This document shows, piece by piece, positions 7,830-16,467 of a stretch of DNA of 64,000 nucleotides. The DNA lies in NCBI GenBank assembly GCA_937993755.1, contig CALKMA010000028.1, positions 1 through 64,000 on the forward strand, read 5' to 3'. The stretch comes from HGM13233 sp900762805 (GTDB taxonomy: Bacteria; Bacillota; Clostridia; Oscillospirales; Ruminococcaceae). The translations under genes and the position numbers were made by a program. Below the pieces are notes generated by a model. The model was given only the letters and a program-made list of their open reading frames with translations. It searched no databases and was not told where the DNA came from. Within the stretch, counting starts at the first letter, position 1. The number at the start of each line of letters is the position of its first letter.

Positions 7830-8576
7830 CTATTTTTTGCGCCGGAGGTGCTCCAGCTTTTCCTGCTGGGCGCGCAGGTGGTCGAGATAGCCGGGGATGT
7901 TTTCGGCCAGCGCGTGGAAGGGCAGCAGGAAGTGCAGCTTTTCGCGGCGCTCCTCGCGGGCATGGTGCAGGTAGGACTTGAGGCGCTCGTAGCGGACGAC
8001 GACATCGTTGTCGGCGGCGAACTGACGGATGCGCATGACGAGATGGGTGGAATAGGCAAAGTCGATGGCAAAAACGCCGAAAAAGACGCCGATGAAAAAG
8101 GAAAAGGCAAGATTTTGAGCCAGCCACTCGACCAGGTGGAGGATCCACGGGTGGACGAGATAGTAATAGAGCGCGCCGAAAAGCCCCCAGATGAGTGAAA
8201 AGAGGGGGCAAATCAGTCCCTGGATGTTGCCCCAGCGGCGGCGGTAGTCCCACAGGCGGACGTGCAGCACCTTGAGCCCCAGGATGCCGGCGATGTACTC
8301 GATGGCGGTCATGCAGGCGGCCATCGTGAGCAGCAGCAGCGCCTGCGACCCGACCGGCCCGGCAAAGTCGAAGAAGCGGGCGCAGGAGGCCAGGAGATAG
8401 AGGATGCACAGGCCGAAGCCGTAGAGCGGCACGTAGGGGCCGACCATGAAGCCGGGGTTGATCCATTTATGTTCGGGATTGGAGGGCGAAAAATAGTGCC
8501 GGAAGAACAGCTCCAGCACCCAGCCGAAGGTCGAGCCGACCGAGAAAAGAAAGCAGAGCTTGAGCAGCAGATTCAT
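7830..8576 (-). CDS. CmpB-type putative ABC-transporter permease membrane protein
   Basis: A 248-residue protein whose first 175 residues are mostly hydrophobic, with five or six helices. The segments GWVLELFFRHY, FMVGPYVPLYGFG, ALEY-like TAIEYIAGILGLKVL and RLWDYRRRWGNIQGLICP are hallmarks of the ABC_trans_CmpB (PF06541) family, annotated as a permease although no ATPase partner is nearby. The C-terminal 70 residues are charged and cytoplasmic. Start ATG 8576 was chosen because CAGGAG lies just upstream; a longer frame lacks such a site. Transport function is unproven. Confidence 0.78.
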   Translation of the reverse strand: MNLLLKLCFLFSVGSTFGWVLELFFRHYFSPSNPEHKWINPGFMVGPYVPLYGFGLCILYLLASCARFFDFAGPVGSQALLLLTMAACMTAIEYIAGILGLKVLHVRLWDYRRRWGNIQGLICPLFSLIWGLFGALYYYLVHPWILHLVEWLAQNLAFSFFIGVFFGVFAIDFAYSTHLVMRIRQFAADNDVVVRYERLKSYLHHAREERREKLHFLLPFHALAENIPGYLDHLRAQQEKLEHLRRKK

Positions 8577-8764
8577 AAAAACTCCTGAACAGACGGATGT
8601 CATTTCTCTGCATAGTATACCGAAAAGGCGCGCCGGATGCAACAGGCGCGCCGGTAAAAACCGGCGGAGTGGCTCCTAAAAGCGTCAGACGGGCGGCGGA
8701 TGTCAGGTGCGCGTGACCGCCGCGCGGGGGATATTCCCGGAAACGCGCCGGCGACGGCCGGCAT

Positions 8765-8793
8765 TTGCAATGTGCCGTGAAATGTGTTATGCT
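8765..8793 (+). promoter_or_regulatory. Promoter of the fhs operon
   Basis: TTGCAA, 17-base spacer, TATGCT, 65 bases upstream of the fhs start codon. Confidence 0.6.
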
Positions 8794-8857
8794 ATTCTGT
8801 TAGAAACAGGACCGCAGTGCCGTACAGGCGGCTGCGGCCCGCACTAAGGAGGTTCTT

Positions 8858-10522
8858 ATGCTGCCCGATATCGAGATCGCTTCACAGGCCGCCATGCGCC
8901 CTATCACTGAAGTAGCTGCCCGCGCCGGGCTGCTGCCGGAGGAGCTGATTGCCTACGGCCCTTATAAAGCCAAGATCAGCGAAGCGGCCTTTGCCCGCCT
9001 TGCCCGAAAAAAGGACGGCCGTCTTATTCTGGTCACGGCTATCAACCCCACGCCGGCCGGCGAGGGCAAAACCACCACCACCATCGGCCTCGGACAGGCG
9101 CTCGGCCGTATGGGAAATAGCGCTGTCGTCGCGCTGCGCGAGCCGTCTTTAGGGCCGGTTTTCGGCATCAAGGGCGGCGCGGCGGGCGGCGGCTATGCGC
9201 AGGCCGTCCCCATGGAGGACATCAATCTCCACTTTACCGGCGATATTCACGCCATCACAGCTGCCAACAATCTGCTGTGCGCCATCATCGACAACCATAT
9301 CTACCAGGGGAACGCTCTCTCGCTCGACCCGCGCCGCATCTGCTTTACGCGCGTGCTCGACATCAATGACCGCGAGCTGCGGCATATCGCCGTCGGGCTC
9401 GGCGGCCCCACCGGCGGCGTTCCGCGCGAGGACAGCTTCTGCATTACTGTGGCCAGCGAGGTCATGGCCATCCTCTGCTTGGCCGACGATCTCGGCGATC
9501 TGCGCCGCCGGCTGGGCAATATTCTGGTGGGCTACACCTATGCGGGCGAGCCGGTATTCTGCCGCGACCTGCGCGCCGAGGGAGCTATGACGGCGCTGCT
9601 GCGCGACGCGCTTCAGCCCAATCTGGTGCAGACGCTTGAAAACACCCCCGTGCTGATACACGGCGGCCCCTTTGCCAACATCGCGCACGGCTGCAATTCG
9701 GTCCGCGCCACACGGCTGGCGCTCAAGCTGGCCGATTACACCGTCACCGAGGCCGGCTTCGGAAGCGACCTCGGCGCCGAAAAGTTTTTTGACATCAAGT
9801 GCCGCGCGGCGGGGCTGCGCCCCGACTGTGCCGTGCTGGTGGCAACAGCCCGCGCCCTCAAGTACAACGGCGGTGTGCCCAGGGAGGCCGTCGGACGGCC
9901 TGACCCGGCGGCACTTGAGCGCGGCCTGGCCAACCTCAGCGCGCACATCGAAAACCTGAAAAAGTACGGGATCCCCGTTGTTGTCGCCGTCAACCGCTTC
10001 GAGAGCGACAGCGACGAGGAGCTGGCCCTCATTGCCGGCTGCTGCCGCGCGCAGGGGGTGGATTTTGCCCTCAGCGAGGTGTTTGCCAAGGGCGGTGCGG
10101 GCGGCATCGAGCTGGCCGAGCGGGTGCTGGCAGCGGTTGACCGCGGCGGGCGGTTTGCTCCGCTCTACGACACGGCGCTGCCCCTGCGCGACAAGATCGC
10201 CGCCATCGCCACGGGCATCTACGGTGCTGCGGAGGTCAGCTATACGGCGCAGGCCGAAAAGGAGCTGGCGCAGGCCGAAAAGCTGCTGCCCGGCGTACCC
10301 GTCTGCATCGCCAAGACACAGTATTCCCTTTCCGACAATCCCAAGCTGCTGGGCCGCCCGACGGGGCACACGCTGCACATCAGCGGCGTGACAGCCAGCT
10401 GCGGCGCCGGCTTTGCGGTGGCGCGCGCCGGCAGCATCATGACGATGCCAGGTCTGCCGAAGGTGCCGGCGGCTGAGTCGATCGACGTTGACCAGAACGG
10501 AAGGATCACGGGACTTTTCTGA
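8858..10522 (+). CDS. fhs: Formate--tetrahydrofolate ligase
   Basis: This enzyme makes 10-formyl-THF from formate, THF and ATP, feeding one-carbon metabolism or the methyl branch of the Wood-Ljungdahl pathway. The ATP-binding loop TPAGEGKTTTTIGLGQAL lies near residues 66-84, followed by LREPSLGPVFGIKGGAAGGG and the formate/THF region GGPFANIAHGCNS. At 554 residues it has the family's usual length. AAGGAGG precedes the ATG. It overlaps the next gene by one base and leads a probable fhs-tsaE-tsaB-rpiB-upp operon. No other Wood-Ljungdahl genes are in the window. Confidence 0.97.
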   Translation: MLPDIEIASQAAMRPITEVAARAGLLPEELIAYGPYKAKISEAAFARLARKKDGRLILVTAINPTPAGEGKTTTTIGLGQALGRMGNSAVVALREPSLGPVFGIKGGAAGGGYAQAVPMEDINLHFTGDIHAITAANNLLCAIIDNHIYQGNALSLDPRRICFTRVLDINDRELRHIAVGLGGPTGGVPREDSFCITVASEVMAILCLADDLGDLRRRLGNILVGYTYAGEPVFCRDLRAEGAMTALLRDALQPNLVQTLENTPVLIHGGPFANIAHGCNSVRATRLALKLADYTVTEAGFGSDLGAEKFFDIKCRAAGLRPDCAVLVATARALKYNGGVPREAVGRPDPAALERGLANLSAHIENLKKYGIPVVVAVNRFESDSDEELALIAGCCRAQGVDFALSEVFAKGGAGGIELAERVLAAVDRGGRFAPLYDTALPLRDKIAAIATGIYGAAEVSYTAQAEKELAQAEKLLPGVPVCIAKTQYSLSDNPKLLGRPTGHTLHISGVTASCGAGFAVARAGSIMTMPGLPKVPAAESIDVDQNGRITGLF

Positions 10523-10941
10523 TGAAATATCATTCTGCTTCTGTCGGACAGACCAAGGCCATCGCCGCGGAATTTGCCCGAAGACTGAAGATGGGCGACG
10601 TGGTCGCCTTTTCGGGCGACCTCGGCGCCGGCAAGACACAGTTCACGGCCGGCGCGGCGGCGGCGCTGGGCTATGCCGGCCCCGTCACCAGCCCGACCTT
10701 CAACATCCTGTCGGTCTACCCGTCTCAACCGCCGATAGCCCACTTCGATATGTACCGCATCGAGACCGAGCGCCAGCTTGAGAACACCGGCTTTTTTGAC
10801 TATGCCGGCGGGCCTTATATCACGTTTATCGAGTGGGCCGAAAACATCGGGCCGTTTCTGCCGCCAAGCCTCTACCGCGTCCATATCGACTACGCGGGCG
10901 AGGGGCAGCGCAGCATCGAGATAGAGGAGCCGCAGCTATGA
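10522..10941 (+). CDS. tsaE: tRNA threonylcarbamoyladenosine biosynthesis ATPase TsaE
   Basis: A 139-residue P-loop protein required with TsaB and TsaD for t6A modification at position 37 of ANN-reading tRNAs. Walker A is GDLGAGKTQFT (about residues 33-43), followed by the family motif SPTFNILSVYP and IAHFDMYRIE. Its start overlaps the fhs stop by one base and its stop overlaps the tsaB start, so expression is coupled. tsaD is not in this window. Confidence 0.94.
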   Translation: MKYHSASVGQTKAIAAEFARRLKMGDVVAFSGDLGAGKTQFTAGAAAALGYAGPVTSPTFNILSVYPSQPPIAHFDMYRIETERQLENTGFFDYAGGPYITFIEWAENIGPFLPPSLYRVHIDYAGEGQRSIEIEEPQL

Positions 10942-11618
10942 CCATTTTTGCCGTTGAGAGTTCGGGGCGCGCCGCCTCGGCCGCCGTTGCCGCAGAGGGG
11001 CGCGTCATTTCCTACGCCTGCCTCGATCGGGGCCTGACCCATTCGGAAACATTGATGCCGCTGTGCGACCGCGTCTTTGCCGGCGCCGGACTGATGCCCA
11101 AGGACATCGACTGCTTTGCCGTCACCACCGGTCCCGGCTCCTTTACCGGGCTGCGCATCGGCATTTCCCTCATCAAAGGCATGGCGCTGGCCTGCGGCCG
11201 GCCCTGTGTCGGCGCGCCGGTCAATGATGCGCTGTCGCGCCGCGCCGCCGGCTTTCCCGGCGTCGCCGTCACGGTGACCGACGCCCGCGCCGGGCGCGTC
11301 TTTGCGGCGGCCTACGACATGACGCAGGACGGCCGCCGTCTGCTGGAGGACGAGGCCGTGCCCGTATCCGAACTGGCCGGGCGGCTGAGCGGCCTCGGCG
11401 AGCGCTATCTGCTGGTTGGCGATGCGACGCTGCTGTGCTATAATAGTATGAAGGATCAGCTGCCCAATCTGGCGGCGCTGCCCGACGCGCTGCCCAGCGC
11501 CTACGACACGGCGCTGCTGGCCGGCCGTCTGGCCGAGCAGGGCGCCGCCATCGACTGCCGCGCCCTCAAACCTATGTATTTACAGCCTTCACAGGCCGAA
11601 AGGAATTTGAAAAAATGA
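10938..11618 (+). CDS. tsaB: tRNA threonylcarbamoyladenosine biosynthesis protein TsaB
   Basis: A 226-residue ASKHA-fold protein that scaffolds TsaD in t6A synthesis. Diagnostic segments are FAVESSGRAASAA at the N-terminus, THSETLMP, and TTGPGSFTGLRIG near residues 65-77. ATG 10938 forms an ATGA overlap with the tsaE stop; a longer frame upstream lies wholly inside tsaE and is disfavoured. rimI, often next in line, is absent and rpiB follows by another ATGA overlap. Confidence 0.93.
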   Translation: MTIFAVESSGRAASAAVAAEGRVISYACLDRGLTHSETLMPLCDRVFAGAGLMPKDIDCFAVTTGPGSFTGLRIGISLIKGMALACGRPCVGAPVNDALSRRAAGFPGVAVTVTDARAGRVFAAAYDMTQDGRRLLEDEAVPVSELAGRLSGLGERYLLVGDATLLCYNSMKDQLPNLAALPDALPSAYDTALLAGRLAEQGAAIDCRALKPMYLQPSQAERNLKK

Positions 11619-12067
11619 AGATTGCCATTGGAAACGACCATGCAGCCGTTGAGCTAAAAAAAGAAGTGATAGACTATCTCGAAAAAAACGGCTTTGAAGT
11701 CGTCAACTGCGGGACCGACACAGCCGAGAGCGTCGATTACCCCGATTACGCCGAAAAGGCCTGCCTTGCTGTCATCGGGGGCCGCGCCGACCGCGCCATC
11801 CTGATGTGCGGCACCGGCGTCGGCATTTCGATCGCCGCCAATAAGATGCCCGGCATCCGCGCCGCCTGCTGCTCCGACACCTTTTCGGCCCGCTACGCCC
11901 GCATGCACAACGACGCCAACGCCCTCTGCTTCGGCGCGCGCGTGGTGGGCGCCGGCCTGGCGCTTGAGCTGGTGGAGGCATTTCTTCATACCGACTGCGA
12001 GGGCGGCCGTCACGCCAAGCGTGTGGCCAAGATCACCGCGCTCGAAGCCAAATATTCCAACAACTGA
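11615..12067 (+). CDS. rpiB: Ribose-5-phosphate isomerase B
   Basis: A 150-residue RpiB/LacA-LacB family enzyme that interconverts ribose-5-phosphate and ribulose-5-phosphate. Motifs are IGNDHAAVELKK at the N-terminus, the active-site MCGTGVGISIAANK with the catalytic cysteine, and HNDANALCFGARVVG. The start codon overlaps the tsaB stop (ATGA). Supply of ribose phosphate beside upp, which consumes PRPP, makes metabolic sense. Confidence 0.94.
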   Translation: MKIAIGNDHAAVELKKEVIDYLEKNGFEVVNCGTDTAESVDYPDYAEKACLAVIGGRADRAILMCGTGVGISIAANKMPGIRAACCSDTFSARYARMHNDANALCFGARVVGAGLALELVEAFLHTDCEGGRHAKRVAKITALEAKYSNN

Positions 12068-12082
12068 CAAGGAGAGTAAAAA

Positions 12083-12712
12083 ATGAGCAAACTGTTTGTC
12101 GCCGACCATCCGCTGATCCAGCACAAGCTGGCGCATCTGCGTAGCGAAAAGACGACCACCAAGGAATTCCGCGAGCTGGTGACCGAGATCGCTATGCTGA
12201 TGTGCTATGAGGTCACCCGCGACCTGCCGCTCAAGGAGGTCGAGGTCCAGACGCCGGTGGCCGTTGCCAAATGCCGCGTCATTTCCGGCCGCAAGCTCTC
12301 CTTTGTTCCCATCCTCCGCGCCGGCCTCGGCATGGTGGACGGCATGCTGAGCATGGTCCCCAACGCCAAGGTCGGCCATATCGGCCTCTACCGCGACCCG
12401 GAGACACTCAAGCCCGTTGAGTATTATTGCAAGCTGCCCAACGACATCGATGAGCGCGATGTTTTTGTGCTTGATCCGATGTTTGCCACCGGCGGCTCGG
12501 CCGTTGACGCTATCAGCCAGATCAAGCAGCGTCACCCGCGCAAGATCAGCTTTGTCTGTATCATCGCCGCCCCGGAGGGCATCAAGGCGCTTCAGGAGGC
12601 GCATCCCGACGTCGATATCTACTGCGCCGGCCTTGACGACCACCTCAACGACCACGGCTATATCGTGCCCGGCCTCGGCGACGCGGGCGACCGTATTTTC
12701 GGCACCAAATAA
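12083..12712 (+). CDS. upp: Uracil phosphoribosyltransferase
   Basis: A 209-residue pyrimidine-salvage enzyme that joins uracil to PRPP to give UMP. The PRPP-binding loop appears as VFVLDPMFATGGSAVDAI, and LRAGLGMVDGML and the C-terminal GLGDAGDRIFGTK are characteristic. AAGGAGAG lies just upstream. It is the fifth gene of the fhs-led operon, 15 bases after rpiB. Confidence 0.96.
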   Translation: MSKLFVADHPLIQHKLAHLRSEKTTTKEFRELVTEIAMLMCYEVTRDLPLKEVEVQTPVAVAKCRVISGRKLSFVPILRAGLGMVDGMLSMVPNAKVGHIGLYRDPETLKPVEYYCKLPNDIDERDVFVLDPMFATGGSAVDAISQIKQRHPRKISFVCIIAAPEGIKALQEAHPDVDIYCAGLDDHLNDHGYIVPGLGDAGDRIFGTK

Positions 12713-12733
12713 GTTTGAAAGGGAAGTAAGACC

Positions 12734-14053
12734 ATGGCGCTCTTTGGCAAGAAAAAACCAGAACCGAACAGCGAGCCGCTCCCGCCCGTCGAGGAGGCCC
12801 CGCAGCCGCAGAGCGACTCAATGGACTTTGAGGATATTCTGGCGGAGATCCGCGCCCGCCGTGCCGCGCAGGCCGGGGGCGGAACGGCTCTTGCGCCGCT
12901 GTCGGCCCGCGATATCCTGAAGGACGGCGGCAAGCCGCTCCGGCCGCTGCCCGCCAGGAAGCCGATGCCTGAAACAGAGGCGGAAAGGCTGCCGGCCGAA
13001 CAGCCGGCGTCTGAAACAGAGGAGGAAAGGCTGCCGACTGAACAGCCTGCGGCTGAAATAGAGCTTCAGCTGCTTTCTGATAAGGCGGCGCAGCCGCCGC
13101 GCCCGTCGGGAAAGACGGCTGTCGATCCCGCCCGCTATACCGCCTCGCGCATGGCCGCTATTATGGAAACCCGCAGGCGGTCGGCCGCCGCGCGCCGCGC
13201 CGAACAGACAGATGAGGAGTCCGCCGCCCCGCCGGAGGGCGGCGCGTCTCGCCCGGAAGGGGAGCCTCGCCCGGAAAAGCCCGAAAAAGCCGGTCGGGCG
13301 GACGATTTCGACTGGCCGGAGGAGCCGGTCGAGCTGGCCGAGGGCTTTGGCTGGCATGACGGCAAGGCTGCGCCGGAGGATACCCCGGCCAGCGTGGAGA
13401 CTGCCATCGTGCCGGAGGCCGACGGCGGCGCGCCGCGCGAAAGCGAGCCGGAGCCGGAGACCATGTCCGCCGGACACGACGAAGCGGCAGAAGAGCCGGA
13501 ACCGGAGGAGGAAAGCGACCCCAAGGCTGTCCGCGCCGCCGAAAGACGCCGCAGGAGGGAGCAAAAGGCCGCCGAAAGAGCCGCCCGCCGCCGGAAAAAG
13601 GGCAGGGAAGAGCCGGAGGCGGCCGATGACGGCGCACAGCCCGAAGGCAGGCCTGAGACGGAGGCTGACGGGCCTTCCCCGGAGGAGCTGGCAGAGCAGA
13701 AGCGCCGCCGCGCCGAGGAAGAAGCCGCCGAACGCGCCGCAGAGCGCCGGCGCCGCCGCGAACTGCGCGAGGCTGAGCGCAAAAACCGTCCCAAGCTGTT
13801 TACCCCCGGCATGCCGGCCCGCCGGCGCCGCTATATGCTGTCCCGCGTTATCTTTGCCACGGCCTTTCTTGTTGTTTCCACTGTGCTGCTGGGCATTGTC
13901 GTGTGGGTGTTCTATGTTTCCCGCGTTTTTGGCACCGTGATCGACTGGCTGCTCATCGGGCTGTGCGTGCCGGCCTTTGCCGCTATGCTTTTTGTCTATG
14001 CACGCTATCTTGCTACGCTCAATTATGAGTATGATGCGCACTATGTTGACTGA
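12734..14053 (+). CDS. Charged low-complexity protein with C-terminal membrane hairpin
   Basis: A 439-residue protein not recognised as a known family. Residues 1-365 are hydrophilic and low in complexity, rich in Glu, Pro, Ala, Arg and Lys. There are near-repeats of ETEAERLPAEQPAS around residues 78-105 and long RRR/EERAAER stretches (about 275-360) likely to form coiled coil. Two membrane helices follow near 368-390 and 396-418, with a short tail. The protein is probably membrane-tethered by its C-terminus with a large cytoplasmic arm. It is 21 bases after upp, likely the operon's last gene. Confidence 0.65.
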   Translation: MALFGKKKPEPNSEPLPPVEEAPQPQSDSMDFEDILAEIRARRAAQAGGGTALAPLSARDILKDGGKPLRPLPARKPMPETEAERLPAEQPASETEEERLPTEQPAAEIELQLLSDKAAQPPRPSGKTAVDPARYTASRMAAIMETRRRSAAARRAEQTDEESAAPPEGGASRPEGEPRPEKPEKAGRADDFDWPEEPVELAEGFGWHDGKAAPEDTPASVETAIVPEADGGAPRESEPEPETMSAGHDEAAEEPEPEEESDPKAVRAAERRRRREQKAAERAARRRKKGREEPEAADDGAQPEGRPETEADGPSPEELAEQKRRRAEEEAAERAAERRRRRELREAERKNRPKLFTPGMPARRRRYMLSRVIFATAFLVVSTVLLGIVVWVFYVSRVFGTVIDWLLIGLCVPAFAAMLFVYARYLATLNYEYDAHYVD

Positions 14054-14457
14054 CGGCGCTTGAAAAGATATATCACAATATGGCCGAGGGCCGGATCCCA
14101 AGCGGGGCCGGCTCTTTTGTGTGTCTGCCGCCCGCTTTCCGCGGCGGCCGCTCCGCTTGCTGTCCCGTTTTCTGAGCTGACCCTTTGCCCTTTTCCTGCG
14201 GGTGGGATGAAATGCCGGATGCGGCTTCCCGACCGGCTGTCTCTCAATGCCTGTTTCTTTGTGCGCCCGCTGCTTCGCTTTCCGTTCTCATGGCTCCGTG
14301 CGCCCCGTCCTTGCGGTTCCGCTTCTCCTTTGTCCGCCGCGCTGCCCCCTGCTTTGCCCTTTCCCATGTCCGGTGGCCGCTATGGGCGGGCCAGCTCAGC
14401 TCCTGCTTTCGCCGCCCGTTATCTCCGCCTGTCTGTTTTTCCTCCGCGCCGCAGAAA
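14054..14457. other. Intergenic region, no supported gene
   Basis: About 400 GC-rich bases with overlapping open frames but no ribosome binding sites or recognisable product. A weak GC-rich inverted repeat followed by CTCTTTTG near 14083-14119 may end the upstream operon. The promoter of the next gene begins at 14458. Confidence 0.35.
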
Positions 14458-14486
14458 TTGACTTTTTCTGCTCCCTCCGTTATACT
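14458..14486 (+). promoter_or_regulatory. Promoter of the DUF362/ferredoxin gene
   Basis: TTGACT, 17-base spacer, TATACT, 31 bases upstream of the start codon. Confidence 0.75.
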
Positions 14487-14516
14487 GGTGAGCAGTAAGT
14501 AAGGAGAGCGTCCGAT

Positions 14517-15653
14517 ATGTTTGATGTCAGCATCGTCCGCTGCGACAGCTACGACCGCGCCGAGGTGCGGCGCGCCCTGCTGGAGGCTCTTGAGCCGGTC
14601 GGCGGCCTTGACTTTATAAAGCCCGGTCAGACGGTGGCTCTCAAGGCCAATCTGGTGTCGCCCAAGCCGCCGGAGGCCGCCGCCACCACCCATCCGGCGC
14701 TGCTGGCGGAGCTGGCCGCGCTCATCGTGGCGCGCGGGGCGCGGGCCGTTGTGGGGGACAGCCCCGGCGGCGTCTACAGCCACGCCGCCCTGTCGCGCAC
14801 CTACCGCGCCTGCGGGCTGTCGGCCGTCACTGAGGCGGGCGGTGAGCTCAATGAGGATTTTTCGGTCATCACCGTCAGCAACCCCGGCGGGCGCAGCCTG
14901 CGCGAGTTTCTATATACCGGCTGGCTGGCCAAGGCCGACCATATCATCGACTGCTGCAAGCTCAAGACCCATGCCATGATGGGGCTTTCGGCGGCCGCCA
15001 AAAACCTTTTTGGCGCCGTGCCCGGCACCACCAAGCCGGAGTACCACTACCGCTTCCCCAATGAGGAGGCCTTTTCCGACATGATCGTCGATCTCGACGA
15101 ATATGCGGCGCCGGCGCTCAGCATCGTGGACGCCGTGACGGCTATGGAGGGCAACGGGCCCAACAACGGCACACCGCGCCGCATCGGTGCGCTCATCGCT
15201 GCGCGCACACCCTACGCGGCCGATCTGCTGATCGAGCGGCTGCTGCCCCATATCGGCCGCCCCGGCACCACCGCCGCGGCCGTCCGCCGCGGGCTGTGCC
15301 CGGCGAGTGCCGATGAGCTGTCGGTCTTCGGCGATCCGTCGCCCTTTGTCTGCCGCGATTTTCTGCCGGCGCGCCGGCAGGGCTTTGACTTCAAGGGCAC
15401 CATACCCGGCTTCGCCGTCAATGTTGCCAGCCATCTGTTGGGCGCCCGCCCGGCGCTGGTCGGCGGGGCCTGTATCGGCTGCGGTCAGTGCGCCCGCATC
15501 TGTCCGGCCGGCGCCATCCGCATCGTGAATAAGAAGCCGGTCTTTGACCGTAAAAAGTGCATCAAATGCTTCTGCTGTCAGGAGTTCTGCCCGCAGGGGG
15601 CGTTGGCTGCCCGCCGCGGGCTGTTGGCCCGCCTGCTCAACCATGAACGGTAA
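14517..15653 (+). CDS. DUF362 protein with C-terminal 2[4Fe-4S] ferredoxin domain
   Basis: A 378-residue protein. The first 300 residues are the DUF362 fold, with VALKANLVSPKPPE, GDSPGG, CKLKTHAMMGLSAAAKNLFG and AVTAMEGNGPNNGTPR. The C-terminus carries two ferredoxin clusters, CIGCGQCARICP and CIKCFCCQEFCP, each with CxxCxxCxxxC spacing. Such proteins are presumed redox enzymes, but their reaction is not established. It is soluble, and AAGGAGAG precedes the ATG. It is followed 22 bases later by two HAD phosphatases on the same strand and probably cotranscribed. Confidence 0.88.
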   Translation: MFDVSIVRCDSYDRAEVRRALLEALEPVGGLDFIKPGQTVALKANLVSPKPPEAAATTHPALLAELAALIVARGARAVVGDSPGGVYSHAALSRTYRACGLSAVTEAGGELNEDFSVITVSNPGGRSLREFLYTGWLAKADHIIDCCKLKTHAMMGLSAAAKNLFGAVPGTTKPEYHYRFPNEEAFSDMIVDLDEYAAPALSIVDAVTAMEGNGPNNGTPRRIGALIAARTPYAADLLIERLLPHIGRPGTTAAAVRRGLCPASADELSVFGDPSPFVCRDFLPARRQGFDFKGTIPGFAVNVASHLLGARPALVGGACIGCGQCARICPAGAIRIVNKKPVFDRKKCIKCFCCQEFCPQGALAARRGLLARLLNHER

Positions 15654-15675
15654 ACTGCCGGGAAAGGAAGGCCGC

Positions 15676-16467
15676 ATGATCAAAAACCTGTTTTTCGATA
15701 TCGACGGCACACTGTGCGACATCGAGACCCACCGGCCGAGCGAACAGACGCTGCGCGATCTGGCCGAGCTGCACCGCCGCGGCTTCCGGCTGTTTATTGC
15801 CACCGGTCGCCACTGCGCTCTGCCGGAGCAGATGCACGTGCTCGATGGCTTTCCCGACATTTTTGACGGCATGATCGGCCTCAACGGGCAGATCGCCGTG
15901 CGGCGGGGCGGCGAGGTCGTCTACTGCCGGCCCTTTCCCGCCGAGGCCGCCCTGCGCGTTCTGGATTTCTGCTCGGCGCACGATGTTCCCTTCCAGATAT
16001 TGGAGCGCGGCCGCATCTACCAGCGCTTTGAGAGCGAGGTCATCGACCGCTTCAATCAGGCTGCCGGCTTTGACCGCAACCCCATCGACCCTTCGGAGCC
16101 GACCGGCGAGGGCATTCTGATGTTTACGCTATACGCGGCGCTGACCCGGCACGACGAGGCGTGGCTGACCGGCTGCCGCGTTATGCGGTGGGCCGACTGG
16201 GCCTGCGACGTGGTGCCGGAGGTGACCGGCAAGCACCTCGGCATGGCTGCCTTCGGGCGGCTGCTTGGCTTCGGCCCGGCCGAGACGATGGCCTTCGGCG
16301 ACGAGGGCAACGACATCTCGATGCTGCGGGCCGCCGGCGTCGGCGTGGCGATGGGCAATGCCAAGCCGGCCGTCAAGGCGGCGGCTGACTATGTGACCGA
16401 TGCGATAGAAAACGAGGGATTGCACAAGGCCCTTGTCCACTTTGGACTGTTGGAGGAAGAAGCATGA
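15676..16467 (+). CDS. HAD-superfamily (Cof-type) phosphatase, tandem copy 1
   Basis: A 263-residue Cof/IIB-type HAD hydrolase, expected to dephosphorylate a small sugar or nucleotide phosphate in the cytosol. Motif I is FDIDGTLCD (nucleophile in the first Asp), motif II is FIATGR, and motifs III/IV are the GKHLGMA lysine and FGDEGNDISML. ATG 15676 follows GGAAAGGAAGG. Its stop overlaps the start of copy 2. The substrate is unknown. Confidence 0.88.
   Translation: MIKNLFFDIDGTLCDIETHRPSEQTLRDLAELHRRGFRLFIATGRHCALPEQMHVLDGFPDIFDGMIGLNGQIAVRRGGEVVYCRPFPAEAALRVLDFCSAHDVPFQILERGRIYQRFESEVIDRFNQAAGFDRNPIDPSEPTGEGILMFTLYAALTRHDEAWLTGCRVMRWADWACDVVPEVTGKHLGMAAFGRLLGFGPAETMAFGDEGNDISMLRAAGVGVAMGNAKPAVKAAADYVTDAIENEGLHKALVHFGLLEEEA

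Noticed and set aside
8620..8665. Two close copies of GGCGCGCCGG as an operator pair
   Set aside because: The motif is short, self-complementary and expected by chance in GC-rich DNA.
9149..10639. A 496-codon minus-strand open frame opposite fhs
   Set aside because: Antisense shadow of formate-THF ligase, with His/Arg/Gln-rich composition typical of such shadows.
10833..10937. A longer N-terminus for TsaB
   Set aside because: The extra codons lie wholly inside tsaE; the ATGA overlap at 10938 gives the normal TsaB start.
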